DNA from: JABDJZ01 sp047619685
GTDB taxonomy: Bacteria; Bacteroidota; Rhodothermia; Rhodothermales; UBA10348
Assembly (NCBI GenBank): GCA_047619685.1
Contig: JBLHLC010000007.1
Span: 61,177 to 125,176 of the forward strand
Reading direction: 5' to 3'
DNA: 64,000 nt
The notes below the pieces were generated by a model, which saw only the letters and a program-made list of their open reading frames with translations, did not search any database and was not told where the DNA came from. Of the stretch, positions 50,251 through 58,544 are shown piece after piece; positions within the stretch are counted from its first letter, which is position 1, and every line of letters begins with the position of its first letter. Position numbers and translations under genes: made by a program.

Positions 50251-52602
50251 ATGACCCCTATACGACTCGCCACCTTCGCCCTTCTACTTGTGGTCCCTGC
50301 AGTACAAGCGGCCGACCGCGTTCCGGACACGAGGGCGCACCCCCGTTTCACGAATGACGTGGTCATTCCCCGTCTGACAGGGATGACACTCGTGGTTGAC
50401 GGCGTTCTGGACGACGAGGTGTGGAGTTCCGCGCTCCGGCTCAGTGGTTTCTCTCAGTCGCAACCGGTGGACGGCCGCCCGGCCGTGGACTCGACCCACG
50501 TTTTCGTCTGGTACGAGGCTACTGCCATTCACTTCGGGATCAGGGCCTTCGAGACGCACAGCGAAGTCCGCGCTACGCTGGCGGACAGGGACAAGATCGA
50601 CGCCGACGACCACGTCCTGATTGTTTTGGACACCTACAATGACAGGCGACAGGCCGTAGTCATAGGAGTCAACCCGCTGGGGCAGCAGGCCGACGGCATT
50701 CTGAAGGACCGCCAACAGGTGAGTAGATTCAGCGCATCCGCCGGTGCGTTCACTGTTGACCTGAGTCCAGATTACGTATTCGAGTCCAAGGGCCGGGAAA
50801 CCGAATTCGGCTATGAAGTCGAGGTGTCGGTGCCGTTTCAGAGTCTTCGTTTTCAGGCCGATCTGGTGCAGGACTGGGGCTTCAATGTGATTCGAAACGT
50901 GGCACATTCAGGCTACTCCACCACGTGGACCGAAGTGCTTCAGGCCAATGCGTCGTTTCTGGGGCAGAGCGGACGCCTGTCTCAGCTTTCCGATCTCAGG
51001 CGTGGTTTGGTGCTCGACATCAGTCCGGAATTGACCGGGTCCATGAACCGCGGAGCCGGGGACGCGCCCTGGGATGAAGAGATTCGGGATCCTCTTGGCG
51101 TAAACGTCCGATGGGGGGTTACCAACAACCTCACTCTGAACGGGACGGTCAATCCGGACTTTTCACAAGTCGAGGCCGATGTGGCCCAGATTCAGTTCGA
51201 TCCACGCCGCGCAATCTTCTTTGCAGAGAAGCGTCCGTTCTTTCTGGACGGCATCGAACTCTTTCAATCGCCCACACGGCTCGTCTACACGCGGCGAATC
51301 GCCAACCCGCTTTCAGCCGTCAAACTAACGGGGAAGACCGGAAGCACGAATATCGCCGTGCTGAGTGCCGTCGACAACCAAGCCTCCTATCTGGCAGACC
51401 TTGACCCGCGGTACTTCAACGCCCTTCGCATTGGCCACGATCTGAGTGGTCAGAATTCTGTTGGCCTGACGTACACGGACAAGATTGACGGCGATCGGTG
51501 GAATCGTGTGGCGGCGGTAGACGGCCGGGTCGTGTCCGGCATTTATTCCGGTACCTACCAACTGGGCGGCAGCCTGACCGGGAGTCCAGGTGAGAGCGTT
51601 GGGGCGCCCATGTGGCAGTTGGCCGCCTCGGCCTCGGGGAGGAAATACGGGGCCTCGTTTTCCACCTACGGGTTCCACAACGATTTTCGCGCGGAGTCAG
51701 GGTTCATCACCAGGGTCGGCATTACCGGAATCAATTTCGCGCCTCGAATGACGTTCTTCGGCAAGGAAGGCGCGTTCGTGGAATCGTTCACGACGGGTAT
51801 CAGCCTTGATGGCACGTGGGACTACGAGCGATTCACGAAGGGGACCGAACCGAACGACGGGAAGTTTCACGTCAACCTGGCCTACTCGATGAGGGGAGGA
51901 TGGAGTGGGACCACCTCCATCTTCTACGAAACGTTCAAGTACCCCGCCGAACTCTATGAGGGATATTTCGTGGCCGCTGAGTCGGCCGGTGGCACGCCGA
52001 CGCCTTACGTCGGCGTAGACAGGCTCGTCAACCTGGGGTTCTGGAGCACACTTGGGACGCCCCGTTGGCGACAGTTCTCGGGCAGCCTGGTTCTTGTGGC
52101 CGGGCGTGACGACAACTTTTTCGAATGGGCGAGCGCCGATATTCTGTTCATCACCGCGAATCTGAATTGGTCCCCGACCGATCAACTCAGAGTCAACTTC
52201 CTGTACAATCATCAACAATACGTGCGGTTGACGGACCGTTCAAACGCGGGGCTGCACCGGGTCCCCCGTCTGAAGGTGGAATACCAGGTCACCCCCTCGC
52301 TCTTCCTGAGAGTTGTGGGCCAGTACGACTCCAACTTTGTGGACGATCTCAGGGATGAGTCCAGGACCGGCCGCCCGATCGTGACGCTGGATGAGGGGAC
52401 TGGAGTCTACTCTCCCGTGTTGGCGAGGAGGGCCAATTCGTTGAATTTCGACTGGCTGGTGTCCTACAGGCCTACCCCGGGTACCGTTCTCTTTGTAGGC
52501 TACGGGTCGTCACTCACCGAACCGGCAACCTACCGGTTCCAGGACTTTACGCGTCTGAGTGACGGCTTCTTTATGAAGCTCAGCTATCGCTACAGGGTCT
52601 AG
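50251..52602 (+). CDS. DUF5916 protein with N-terminal CBM9-like domain (copy 1)
   Basis: A 783-residue exported protein (signal ATFALLLVVPAVQAAD). Residues about 45-230 form a carbohydrate-binding-module-9-like domain (LVVDGVLDDEVWSSALRLSG, VFVWYEATAIHFGIRAFETH). The C-terminal DUF5916 region is strand-rich (RRAIFFAEKRPFFLDGIELF, LNGTVNPDFSQVEADVAQIQ, FFMKLSYRYRV at the end) and is thought to be an outer-membrane barrel. A paralogue is at 60420-62651. Role unknown; a surface carbohydrate or peptide receptor is an inference. It follows the CRTAC1-like gene by 52 bp. Confidence 0.88.
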   Translation: MTPIRLATFALLLVVPAVQAADRVPDTRAHPRFTNDVVIPRLTGMTLVVDGVLDDEVWSSALRLSGFSQSQPVDGRPAVDSTHVFVWYEATAIHFGIRAFETHSEVRATLADRDKIDADDHVLIVLDTYNDRRQAVVIGVNPLGQQADGILKDRQQVSRFSASAGAFTVDLSPDYVFESKGRETEFGYEVEVSVPFQSLRFQADLVQDWGFNVIRNVAHSGYSTTWTEVLQANASFLGQSGRLSQLSDLRRGLVLDISPELTGSMNRGAGDAPWDEEIRDPLGVNVRWGVTNNLTLNGTVNPDFSQVEADVAQIQFDPRRAIFFAEKRPFFLDGIELFQSPTRLVYTRRIANPLSAVKLTGKTGSTNIAVLSAVDNQASYLADLDPRYFNALRIGHDLSGQNSVGLTYTDKIDGDRWNRVAAVDGRVVSGIYSGTYQLGGSLTGSPGESVGAPMWQLAASASGRKYGASFSTYGFHNDFRAESGFITRVGITGINFAPRMTFFGKEGAFVESFTTGISLDGTWDYERFTKGTEPNDGKFHVNLAYSMRGGWSGTTSIFYETFKYPAELYEGYFVAAESAGGTPTPYVGVDRLVNLGFWSTLGTPRWRQFSGSLVLVAGRDDNFFEWASADILFITANLNWSPTDQLRVNFLYNHQQYVRLTDRSNAGLHRVPRLKVEYQVTPSLFLRVVGQYDSNFVDDLRDESRTGRPIVTLDEGTGVYSPVLARRANSLNFDWLVSYRPTPGTVLFVGYGSSLTEPATYRFQDFTRLSDGFFMKLSYRYRV

Positions 52603-52660
52603 AAGGCAAATCACGTCCGCCAGCAAAAATATGGGCGATATGTGGTTTATGTGTGTAGCC

Positions 52661-52680
52661 TATGACAGAATGGTGTCATA
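52661..52680. promoter_or_regulatory. Palindrome TATGACA-N6-TGTCATA upstream of the unknown gene
   Basis: A perfect 7-bp inverted repeat with a 6-base centre, 45 bp before the ATG at 52725. The core TGACA-N6-TGTCA is the same as at 57025-57040 ahead of the Rad52-family gene. A shared repressor or activator is the simplest reading. Confidence 0.6.
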
Positions 52681-52724
52681 TAGGTGGGGCTATCCTTGAA
52701 CAAGCAAGCAAGAACCCACCGAAG

Positions 52725-53354
52725 ATGCAGGCCATTTCACTCAATCCAACCGTCGCTGCGCTCACAAGAAGTCGCGAGCGTGCCCTTCAGAACCGTCCGC
52801 CAGCGGGTGTCGCCTTACGGTCGCTGAATGCCACCGGTACGAGCCCTTTTAAATTGGTGTCAGGCGGCTTCCCGAGGCTTTTCATCCACACCCTGCGCCG
52901 GGCCTTGGCATCCAGCACGAATATGCAGGTGTCTGTGGCTGTCCCCACGCCGGTCGGCGCCACCCAGGCGGAAGTGGTCTTGAACACTGGCGACCGTCGA
53001 GTGGCCGTGCTGGTTGGCCCCAAGTCACGAGAGCGGGAGGCGCTCTTGTTGGTCTATGGGGCGTTTGATTCGATTCTCAGGATCTCACTTGGCGATGCCA
53101 AAGGAGCAGCCCTGGCCGTCGTCGCCCTGATAGAAGCTGCCGAGCCGGAGTTCTTCCTCGGGGAGACCGCAAGGCTGGCCTCACTCACAACTGTCCGCCG
53201 GGTAATGGTGGGTCGGAAGACGATTACGGCAGAAGGATGGGACGGCACCATGTCTGCCACCTTGCACCGCCGCAGAATAAACCGGCCCGCCGAGTGGGCG
53301 GCTGACTTCGAAGCGGCGGTCAGCCAACCGGCCAACCGCCGTCGCGCGTCCTAG
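52725..53354 (+). CDS. Conserved-looking protein of unknown function (possible DNA-repair regulon member)
   Basis: A protein of about 209 residues without signal peptide or membrane helix. Recognisable secondary structure: NPTVAALTRSRERALQ, FIHTLRRALASSTNMQVSVA, AEVVLNTGDRRVAVLVGPKS, EREALLLVYGAFDSILRISL, VVALIEAAEPEFFLGETARL and a basic C-terminus. The alpha/beta pattern with an acidic-strand segment is reminiscent of small nuclease-like folds, but I cannot name a family. The frame is open to 52662, but that ATG lies inside the palindrome, so I prefer the ATG at 52725. The same palindrome precedes the Rad52-like gene, hinting at a common function. Confidence 0.6.
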   Translation: MQAISLNPTVAALTRSRERALQNRPPAGVALRSLNATGTSPFKLVSGGFPRLFIHTLRRALASSTNMQVSVAVPTPVGATQAEVVLNTGDRRVAVLVGPKSREREALLLVYGAFDSILRISLGDAKGAALAVVALIEAAEPEFFLGETARLASLTTVRRVMVGRKTITAEGWDGTMSATLHRRRINRPAEWAADFEAAVSQPANRRRAS

Positions 53355-53363
53355 TCCAGAAAG

Positions 53364-54644
53364 CTACTGGCCGTTTGCCTCTGCACCTGAGATCTCAGCC
53401 GTGGTGACGGGAATATTGTCTCCTCGTTCTGCTGCCGCACGTGAAAGCAACCCCGCAATATCGATACCGGTGGTTGCCTTCAAACTCTCAAGCAGCGCCG
53501 GAGTCGAGCCTGCGATCTGGCTAAACACGCCTGGTATGCCCTGGCCGGCCCCCCCGGAATCGACAACAGTGAGAGAGTCGATCTTGAGATTATCAACGGT
53601 CTTGATGACCTCTTTCAGGATGTCTGGCAGCATCTGGATGAGGAACAGCCGTTCGGCATCGTTGCCGGCGCTTTTCCAGAGCTCCAGTTTCTGTGTCAGC
53701 ACGTTTACCTCAGCCAAGCCGTCCTCCCGGATTCGTGCGGCGTTCCCCTTGGCGATCTCTTCCGAGGCACGGCGCTGGGCCTGCGCCTTAACCACAACCT
53801 CAGCCTGCTGTCGTTTTTCAGCCAGTAGAATTTCCTGCTCCGCCAGTTCCTGATTGGCAATGGCGCGTGCCACATCCGCGGCTACCGACACTTTGGCTTC
53901 CTCAGCCTCAGCCTTCGCGCCCAACTGGGCCCGGATGACACGGACCCGGTTCTGAGCCTGAACAATTTGTTCTTCGGCCTCGGCCTCTGCCAGTTTGGCT
54001 TCCTTGCGGCGCCCGGCCTCCACAACCTCCGCTGATGAGATAATGCTGGCCGTGCTCTGGCGCCCAATGGCATCCAGATAGCCGCGGTCGTCATCCACAT
54101 TCTGGATCTTGAGCGTATCCAGTTGGAGCCCGAGCGCGCCGAGGTCATTGTCTGCTTCGTCAAGAAGAACCTTGGCGAACTTGAGGCGGTCCTCGTTGAC
54201 CTCCTCGGGCGTGAGCGAGGCCACAACCCCACGGAGGTTTCCTTCCAGCGTCTCCTTGGCAATCATCTGGATCTCGTCCAGTGACTTCCCAAGGAGCCTC
54301 TCCACAGCGTTGTTCAGTTCGGGAGCCCTGGAGGAAATCTTCACGTTGGCGATGGCCTGCACCTTGAGCGGAATGCCCCCCTTGGAGTAGGAGTTGGTCA
54401 CGGTCAGATCGATCGGGATCGTGTTCAGGTACATCCGATCCACTTTCTCCAGTAGGGGAACCCGGAAGCCGCGACCTCCGCGGATGACCCGGTAGCCCAC
54501 CTTGCTGCCGTCTTCCAGAACGCGCTGGCGGCCCGAGAAAATGAGGACCTCATTGGGCTGGCAGATCTTCAGGTTGGCCCGAATGATTCCGAGGACGGCC
54601 AGAAACCCGAGTATGATGACAATGGGGATGATAAGCAGATCCAT
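53364..54644 (-). CDS. Flotillin-like SPFH/Band-7 membrane scaffold protein
   Basis: A 426-residue protein. One N-terminal helix (LLIIPIVIILGFLAVLGII) is followed by the SPFH domain (NEVLIFSGRQRVLEDGSKVG, VPLLEKVDRMYLNTIPIDLT, IPLKVQAIANVKISS) and a long Ala/Glu-rich coiled coil (residues about 210-310). The C-terminal end is Gly/Ala-rich (TTGIDIAGLLSRAAAE). Flotillins assemble on the cytoplasmic membrane as ordered microdomain scaffolds. The gene sits 52 bp downstream of an NfeD-type gene on the same strand; NfeD-flotillin pairs are a well-known partnership. Confidence 0.93.
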   Translation of the reverse strand: MDLLIIPIVIILGFLAVLGIIRANLKICQPNEVLIFSGRQRVLEDGSKVGYRVIRGGRGFRVPLLEKVDRMYLNTIPIDLTVTNSYSKGGIPLKVQAIANVKISSRAPELNNAVERLLGKSLDEIQMIAKETLEGNLRGVVASLTPEEVNEDRLKFAKVLLDEADNDLGALGLQLDTLKIQNVDDDRGYLDAIGRQSTASIISSAEVVEAGRRKEAKLAEAEAEEQIVQAQNRVRVIRAQLGAKAEAEEAKVSVAADVARAIANQELAEQEILLAEKRQQAEVVVKAQAQRRASEEIAKGNAARIREDGLAEVNVLTQKLELWKSAGNDAERLFLIQMLPDILKEVIKTVDNLKIDSLTVVDSGGAGQGIPGVFSQIAGSTPALLESLKATTGIDIAGLLSRAAAERGDNIPVTTAEISGAEANGQ

Positions 54645-54696
54645 GATGGAGTCTCCGTGCCGCGGCGCGGCACCTAATTGGACGATGACGCCCTGT

Positions 54697-55293
54697 TCAC
54701 GTAGGTTTTACAACTTCTGCAATACGGCCGTCCATACGGACGACCACAACTTCATCTCCTGGAGCAAAAGACTCCAGGGTCTCGAGATCTAGCGACCTGG
54801 CGGGAAGCTGAAGGCGCTGCCCCTTGATTTCCAGGGTGATCTTACCTCGATCGTCACCGGTAAACGGCAGAATCACCTTTGCCGTCCGGCCCTGATAGTC
54901 CCGGCCCTCGATGGCGGACGACACCTGCTTGTAGGCAAAATGTTTGATGATGTAGTTACCACCCAGCCCTACCAAAAGCCCGACAAAAACAGACAGAATG
55001 GCAATCAGAGGCTCCTGCGTGCCAGCCAGGTCCAGAAGGGTGCCTGTCAGGCCAAAGAAGGCGGCAAAGAGGAAGAGAGCCCGAATGGACAGCAGATCCA
55101 CAACGCCAAGCCCGGCTCCGAGCTCTCCGTCCAGATGCAAGTCTGTGTCCACATCGACGTCGCCGTCCGCCGCTAGATCAAAGTCGGCGTCCACATCTGC
55201 GTCAAAATCACTCTCGTGATCGGCGCCACCGAAGATCGACAGGAGGACAAAAAATCCACCAACGATCAGACTGATGAGATAGACTGATTCCAT
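54697..55293 (-). CDS. NfeD/YuaF-like membrane protein with OB-fold
   Basis: A 198-residue protein. After an N-terminal helix (YLISLIVGGFFVLLSIF) comes an Asp-rich acidic loop (DADVDADFDLAADGDVDVDT), then two or three helices (IRALFLFAAFFGLTGTLLDL, IAILSVFVGLLVGLGGNYII) and a C-terminal OB-fold (YQGRTAKVILPFTGDDRGKI, LPARSLDLETLESFAPGDEV). This is the NfeD/YuaF type that works with flotillin. The Asp-rich loop could bind cations; that is an inference. It is the first gene of the pair with the flotillin gene. Confidence 0.88.
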   Translation of the reverse strand: MESVYLISLIVGGFFVLLSIFGGADHESDFDADVDADFDLAADGDVDVDTDLHLDGELGAGLGVVDLLSIRALFLFAAFFGLTGTLLDLAGTQEPLIAILSVFVGLLVGLGGNYIIKHFAYKQVSSAIEGRDYQGRTAKVILPFTGDDRGKITLEIKGQRLQLPARSLDLETLESFAPGDEVVVVRMDGRIAEVVKPT

Positions 55294-55406
55294 AGGGAGG
55301 GGGGGTAGGCCTCAATACGGAATCATAGTATCCCCAGTTGCGGATAAAGGCAACTCGAATGCGGTGTTCACCGGGCGTTCATGCGTCCAGCGTCCAACCT
55401 GCCAGG

Positions 55407-55760
55407 TCATTCCTTAATCGGTGTGACGGCCGCGTGATCTTCCTCGCCTGTTCTGATTCGGTAAACCTTTTCCACGGGGAGGACGAATACTTTCCCGTCG
55501 CCTACATCGCCCGTGCGGGCAGACCTCAGAATGGCCTCCACCGTCCGGTCCGCGAAGGCCTCGGAGACACCGATCTCAATCATCGTCTTGTCCGTGAGCT
55601 CCATCTTGACGGTCGTGCCGCGATAGGTTTCCTCCACTTCGCGCTCACCCCCGTGGCCCCGGACCCGTGATACCGTCAGGCCCCGAACGTCAATCTGAAA
55701 GAGAGCAGGAAGTACGTCGGCCAGCTTCTCAGGCCGGATTATGGCTTTGATCAATTTCAT
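55407..55760 (-). CDS. glnK: PII-family nitrogen regulatory protein (GlnK-like)
   Basis: A 117-residue PII protein. The family signature is present: MKLIKAIIRPEKLADVLPAL, the T-loop HGGEREVEETYRGTTVKMEL, MIEIGVSEAFADRTVEAILR and the second signature TGDVGDGKVFVLPVEKVYRI with RTGEED. It senses 2-oxoglutarate and ATP/ADP and normally binds the ammonium channel AmtB. Residue 51, uridylylated Tyr in E. coli GlnB, is not Tyr here (Y46 is the nearest), so control would rest on ligand binding. Its ATG overlaps the amt stop (ATGA); that channel gene is broken, so glnK may now be poorly expressed or serve another partner. Confidence 0.95.
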   Translation of the reverse strand: MKLIKAIIRPEKLADVLPALFQIDVRGLTVSRVRGHGGEREVEETYRGTTVKMELTDKTMIEIGVSEAFADRTVEAILRSARTGDVGDGKVFVLPVEKVYRIRTGEEDHAAVTPIKE

Positions 55761-56929
55761 GTTGTCACCGTCGCAAGTTTGGTGGCGCGGGCCGGGCTGG
55801 TAGCGACGGCCAGGTCCATTTCGTGAACGAGTATGGCGCCCTCGCCATGGGAATATGCCTTCTTCGCCGTGATGCACGATATCCAGTCCACGGTTCTCAA
55901 GCTTACTGTCTGTCCTCAGCGGAATAACCAGAGCGACAACCTTCAGAATCACAAAGGTCACCGCAGCGCTGTACGCGAATACAATGACGATGGACACCGC
56001 CTGGATACCCAGTTGCCCCACATTGCCAAACAGCGCACCATTCACGCTGCCGTTCCAGGCGGCGTCCGCAAACACGCCGGTCAAAAGGGCGCCAACTATA
56101 CCCCCGATGCCATGCGCAGCAAAGACGTCCAGTGAGTCTCATCAAGCTTGGTCCGGGCCCGCCACAGAATTCCGAAATAGCAGGGGACAGCGGCAATGGC
56201 GCCGATGGCCAGGGACGATATCGGGGATACGAACCCCGGGGCCGGTGTGACGGCCACCAGGCCGACCACGATCGCCGTCGCGGCGCCGACTGCGGTCACT
56301 TTCCCGGTTCGGACCATCTCCAATCCGGTGCAGGTCACGAGAGCAGCGGCTGGAGCGAGCATGGTGTTCACGAAAGCCTACGCAGCCAGTCCGTCGGCGG
56401 CCAGCGCCGAGCCGGCGTTAAAGCCAAACCAGCCAAACCAGAGGAGTCCGGATCCCAAGAGGACAAAAGGCACGTGATGCGGCAGGAGCGCTTGGCGTCC
56501 GTAGTTGGCGCGCGGGCCCAACATGGTGGCAGCCACCAGCGCCGCGGCGGCAGCATTGATGTGTACAACCGCACCGCCCGCGAAGTCCAGAGCGCCCATC
56601 TGGCCGATAAATCCGCCCACTCCGGTAAGGAATGCCATGGAGAAGTCCCCAATCCACGCTCCCCCTTCGCCAAATGCCAGGGAGTAGCCCAGGACGACCC
56701 ACAAGACGGTGGCTACACCCAGAGAGACGAAGCTCATCATCATGGTGTTGAGCGCGTTTTTGGAGCGCACCAAACCGCCATAGAAGAACGCCAGCGCCGG
56801 CGTCATGAGGAGCACGAGCGCCGTGGAAACCAGAAGCCAGGCCGTGTCCGCAGTATCCACCGCGGTTTCCTGCGCGGCGCCAAGAAGTTTAAGAATTGAA
56901 ACGAGGTAAGCTGGGAGCATTAATCCCAT
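55757..56929 (-). pseudogene. amtB: Ammonium transporter (Amt) gene disrupted by one in-frame TAG and two frameshifts
   Basis: The reading begins MGLMLPAYLVSILKLLGAAQ and shows the Amt core: PALAFFYGGLVRSKNALNTM, GGAVVHINAAAAALVAATML, GLLWFGWFGFNAGSALAADG. After GLAA a TAG (56378-56380) interrupts it, but the same frame continues AFVNTMLAPAAALVTCTGLE. Near 56138 the bases GATGAGACTCACTGGAC carry a 2-base insertion relative to a DDSLDV-type reading (HGIGG signature continues in another frame). Near 55858 an extra base after GAAGAAG shifts again, and the end reads VHEMDLAVATSPARATKLAT. The two shifts restore the frame, giving 391 codons in total. It ends overlapping glnK. Confidence 0.9.
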
Positions 56930-57024
56930 AAAATTTAGGATATGGGGGTATATCGCATAACAAAAGTCAAATTTAACGAAGAAAAACACAATTATTCAGA
57001 AACGCTTTTCTTCCTTCCTTTGTG

Positions 57025-57040
57025 TGACAAATCATTGTCA
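57025..57040. promoter_or_regulatory. Palindrome TGACAA-ATCA-TTGTCA upstream of the Rad52-family gene
   Basis: A perfect 6-bp inverted repeat with a 4-base centre, equivalent to TGACA-N6-TGTCA, lies 56 bp before the ATG at 57096. It matches the 52661-52680 palindrome in core and spacing. ATACCCCC (57040-57047) also occurs as GGGGGTAT at 56944-56951 ahead of the amt gene, an inverted pair spanning this divergent region. Confidence 0.6.
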
Positions 57041-57095
57041 TACCCCCTTCGTAAACTGGTGCCAAGCAACCAAAACACCACCCGTGGACGGGCAT

Positions 57096-57587
57096 ATGAC
57101 GAAGGTTCTCTCAGCACTGGCCGGATTTTTTGAGGCCGAAGACTTGAAATGGAAACCCATTGGACTTTCTGCGGACAGGTCTCAGGCACGGGTTGCGCCC
57201 TTCATCTCAAACCGCGCCATCATGGACAGGCTGGACTCGGTATGCGGCCCTGAGAATTGGCGCAATGAGTTCCAGCCGGGCCCGGCGGGCGGTGTGCTCT
57301 GTGGCCTCTCGCTGCGGATCGTGCGCGACGGTGCCCCCGCGGAGTGGATCACAAAATGGGACGGCGCCGAGAACACCGATATCCAACCCGTCAAGGGAGG
57401 TATCAGTGCTGCGATGCGGCGGGCGGCCGTTCAGTGGGGGATTGGTCGGTATATCTATCGGATGCCTTCTATCTGGGCGGCCGCAGACCAACATGGCAAG
57501 CTGAAGGAGAGGCCGGTGGTGCCTGCGGAATTCCTGCCTCCCCCGGTACGAAAACTGGAAACGACCAGGACTAAGGAAGCTGCATGA
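57096..57587 (+). CDS. Rad52/Rad22-family single-strand-annealing protein
   Basis: A 163-residue protein resembling the core of Rad52/Rad22 family proteins, which anneal complementary single strands during recombination. The key blocks are KPIGLSADRSQARVAPFISN, IMDRLDSVCGPENWRNEFQP, GVLCGLSLRIVRDGAPAEWI, and PVKGGISAAMRRAAVQWGIG with RYIYRMPSIW. Bacterial members are often phage- or plasmid-derived recombinases. The TGACA-N6-TGTCA palindrome lies upstream, between this gene and the divergent amt gene. No phage or plasmid genes surround it, so it appears to be a domesticated copy. Start at the ATG 57096; an ATG at 57024 lies at the palindrome. Confidence 0.85.
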   Translation: MTKVLSALAGFFEAEDLKWKPIGLSADRSQARVAPFISNRAIMDRLDSVCGPENWRNEFQPGPAGGVLCGLSLRIVRDGAPAEWITKWDGAENTDIQPVKGGISAAMRRAAVQWGIGRYIYRMPSIWAAADQHGKLKERPVVPAEFLPPPVRKLETTRTKEAA

Positions 57588-57656
57588 GTCCATGGACGGT
57601 TCGAGGACGGCGCTGACCGGGAAGCTGCGAGTCCTGACGCTTGTTAGATTTGGTGG

Positions 57657-58508
57657 ATGCGCCCTCTTCTTCTTCTGCTGACTCTTCCCGTATTGATCGC
57701 GGTCACTGCTTGTGACGGCGGCAGCGCCGCTGCGGGGACCGACTTGAACCTCATTGTCGCGGTGGGTGACACGCTCCGAGATGTCCGCGTCCACATTCCG
57801 GACGGCATCGCTCTGGGTCAGCCCGCCCGTCTCCTTGTGGCGCTGCACGACTCGGGAGATTCTGGTGCATCGTTCCAGAACGGTTCACGGCTGGACGACA
57901 AGGCGCCCGACGATATGATTGTGGCCTATCCCTCCGCCGCCGTGGGAAACTGGGCCGAAGGGTGCCAGTGCAACATCGCGGATCGTCTGGAGATAGATGA
58001 CCTGGGATTCATGAGCAGCTTGATTGACTCTATCGGGGCCTGGTATTCGGTTTCAAGGGCCGGCACGTACGCTTTGGGGTTCTCGCAGGGCGGGCTGTTT
58101 GCCTACCGTCTGGCCTGCGAAATGACGGACCAATTCGCTTCCGTCATCGCGATATCAGCGCCGATGTCAGAGCCACTCTCGCAGAACTGCAGCCCCGCGA
58201 GAGCCGTCTCCATGCTGACAATCCACGGCTCGTCGGATTCTGTGCTGCCATGGGACGGTACAGATCAGGGTGCGCTCAGTCTGCTGTCCGCCGCAGAGAC
58301 GGTAGTCTTCTGGTCTCAGGCCAACGAATGCGCACCATCGGAGCGTGGCATTCTGGCGTCGGGGGACGCCACGCTTCAAACAACGCTCTATGACTCTTGC
58401 CGGGACGGCACGCGGGTCGGCCTGTTCGAGATTCGAAACGGGCAGCATGCCTGGTACACGTCTTCGCCAGACGTACGGACCGTAGCGCTGGATTTTCTGG
58501 AATCGTAG
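57657..58508 (+). CDS. LpqC-type esterase/polyhydroxybutyrate-depolymerase-like lipoprotein
   Basis: A 283-residue lipoprotein (LLLLTLPVLIAVTACDGG). The esterase fold of the LpqC/PHB-depolymerase family is seen: ARLLVALHDSGDSGASFQNG, YPSAAVGNWAEGCQCNIADR (disulfide-forming cysteines), nucleophile in YALGFSQGGLFAYRLACEM, acid in IHGSSDSVLPWDG, and His in NGQHAWYTS. It probably hydrolyses short-chain esters in the periplasm. It follows the Rad52 gene by about 70 bp with no obvious functional link. Confidence 0.88.
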   Translation: MRPLLLLLTLPVLIAVTACDGGSAAAGTDLNLIVAVGDTLRDVRVHIPDGIALGQPARLLVALHDSGDSGASFQNGSRLDDKAPDDMIVAYPSAAVGNWAEGCQCNIADRLEIDDLGFMSSLIDSIGAWYSVSRAGTYALGFSQGGLFAYRLACEMTDQFASVIAISAPMSEPLSQNCSPARAVSMLTIHGSSDSVLPWDGTDQGALSLLSAAETVVFWSQANECAPSERGILASGDATLQTTLYDSCRDGTRVGLFEIRNGQHAWYTSSPDVRTVALDFLES

Positions 58509-58544
58509 CTGGGCGGCCTTGACCTCTCAGCCGAGTGCAGGGAT

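Noticed and set aside
52662..52724. ATG at 52662 as the start of the unknown gene
   Set aside because: It lies inside the TATGACA-N6-TGTCATA palindrome; a start at 52725 leaves the palindrome as an upstream control site.
25175..56380. Reassigned genetic code in which TAG encodes an amino acid
   Set aside because: Many clear genes in the window end with TAG directly after their conserved C-termini, for example the GMC oxidoreductase and the Tat aminotransferase, so TAG is a working stop codon.
57207..57848. A 213-codon minus-strand frame opposite the Rad52-like gene and esterase start
   Set aside because: It runs across two plus-strand genes with clear domain patterns and has no signal of its own.
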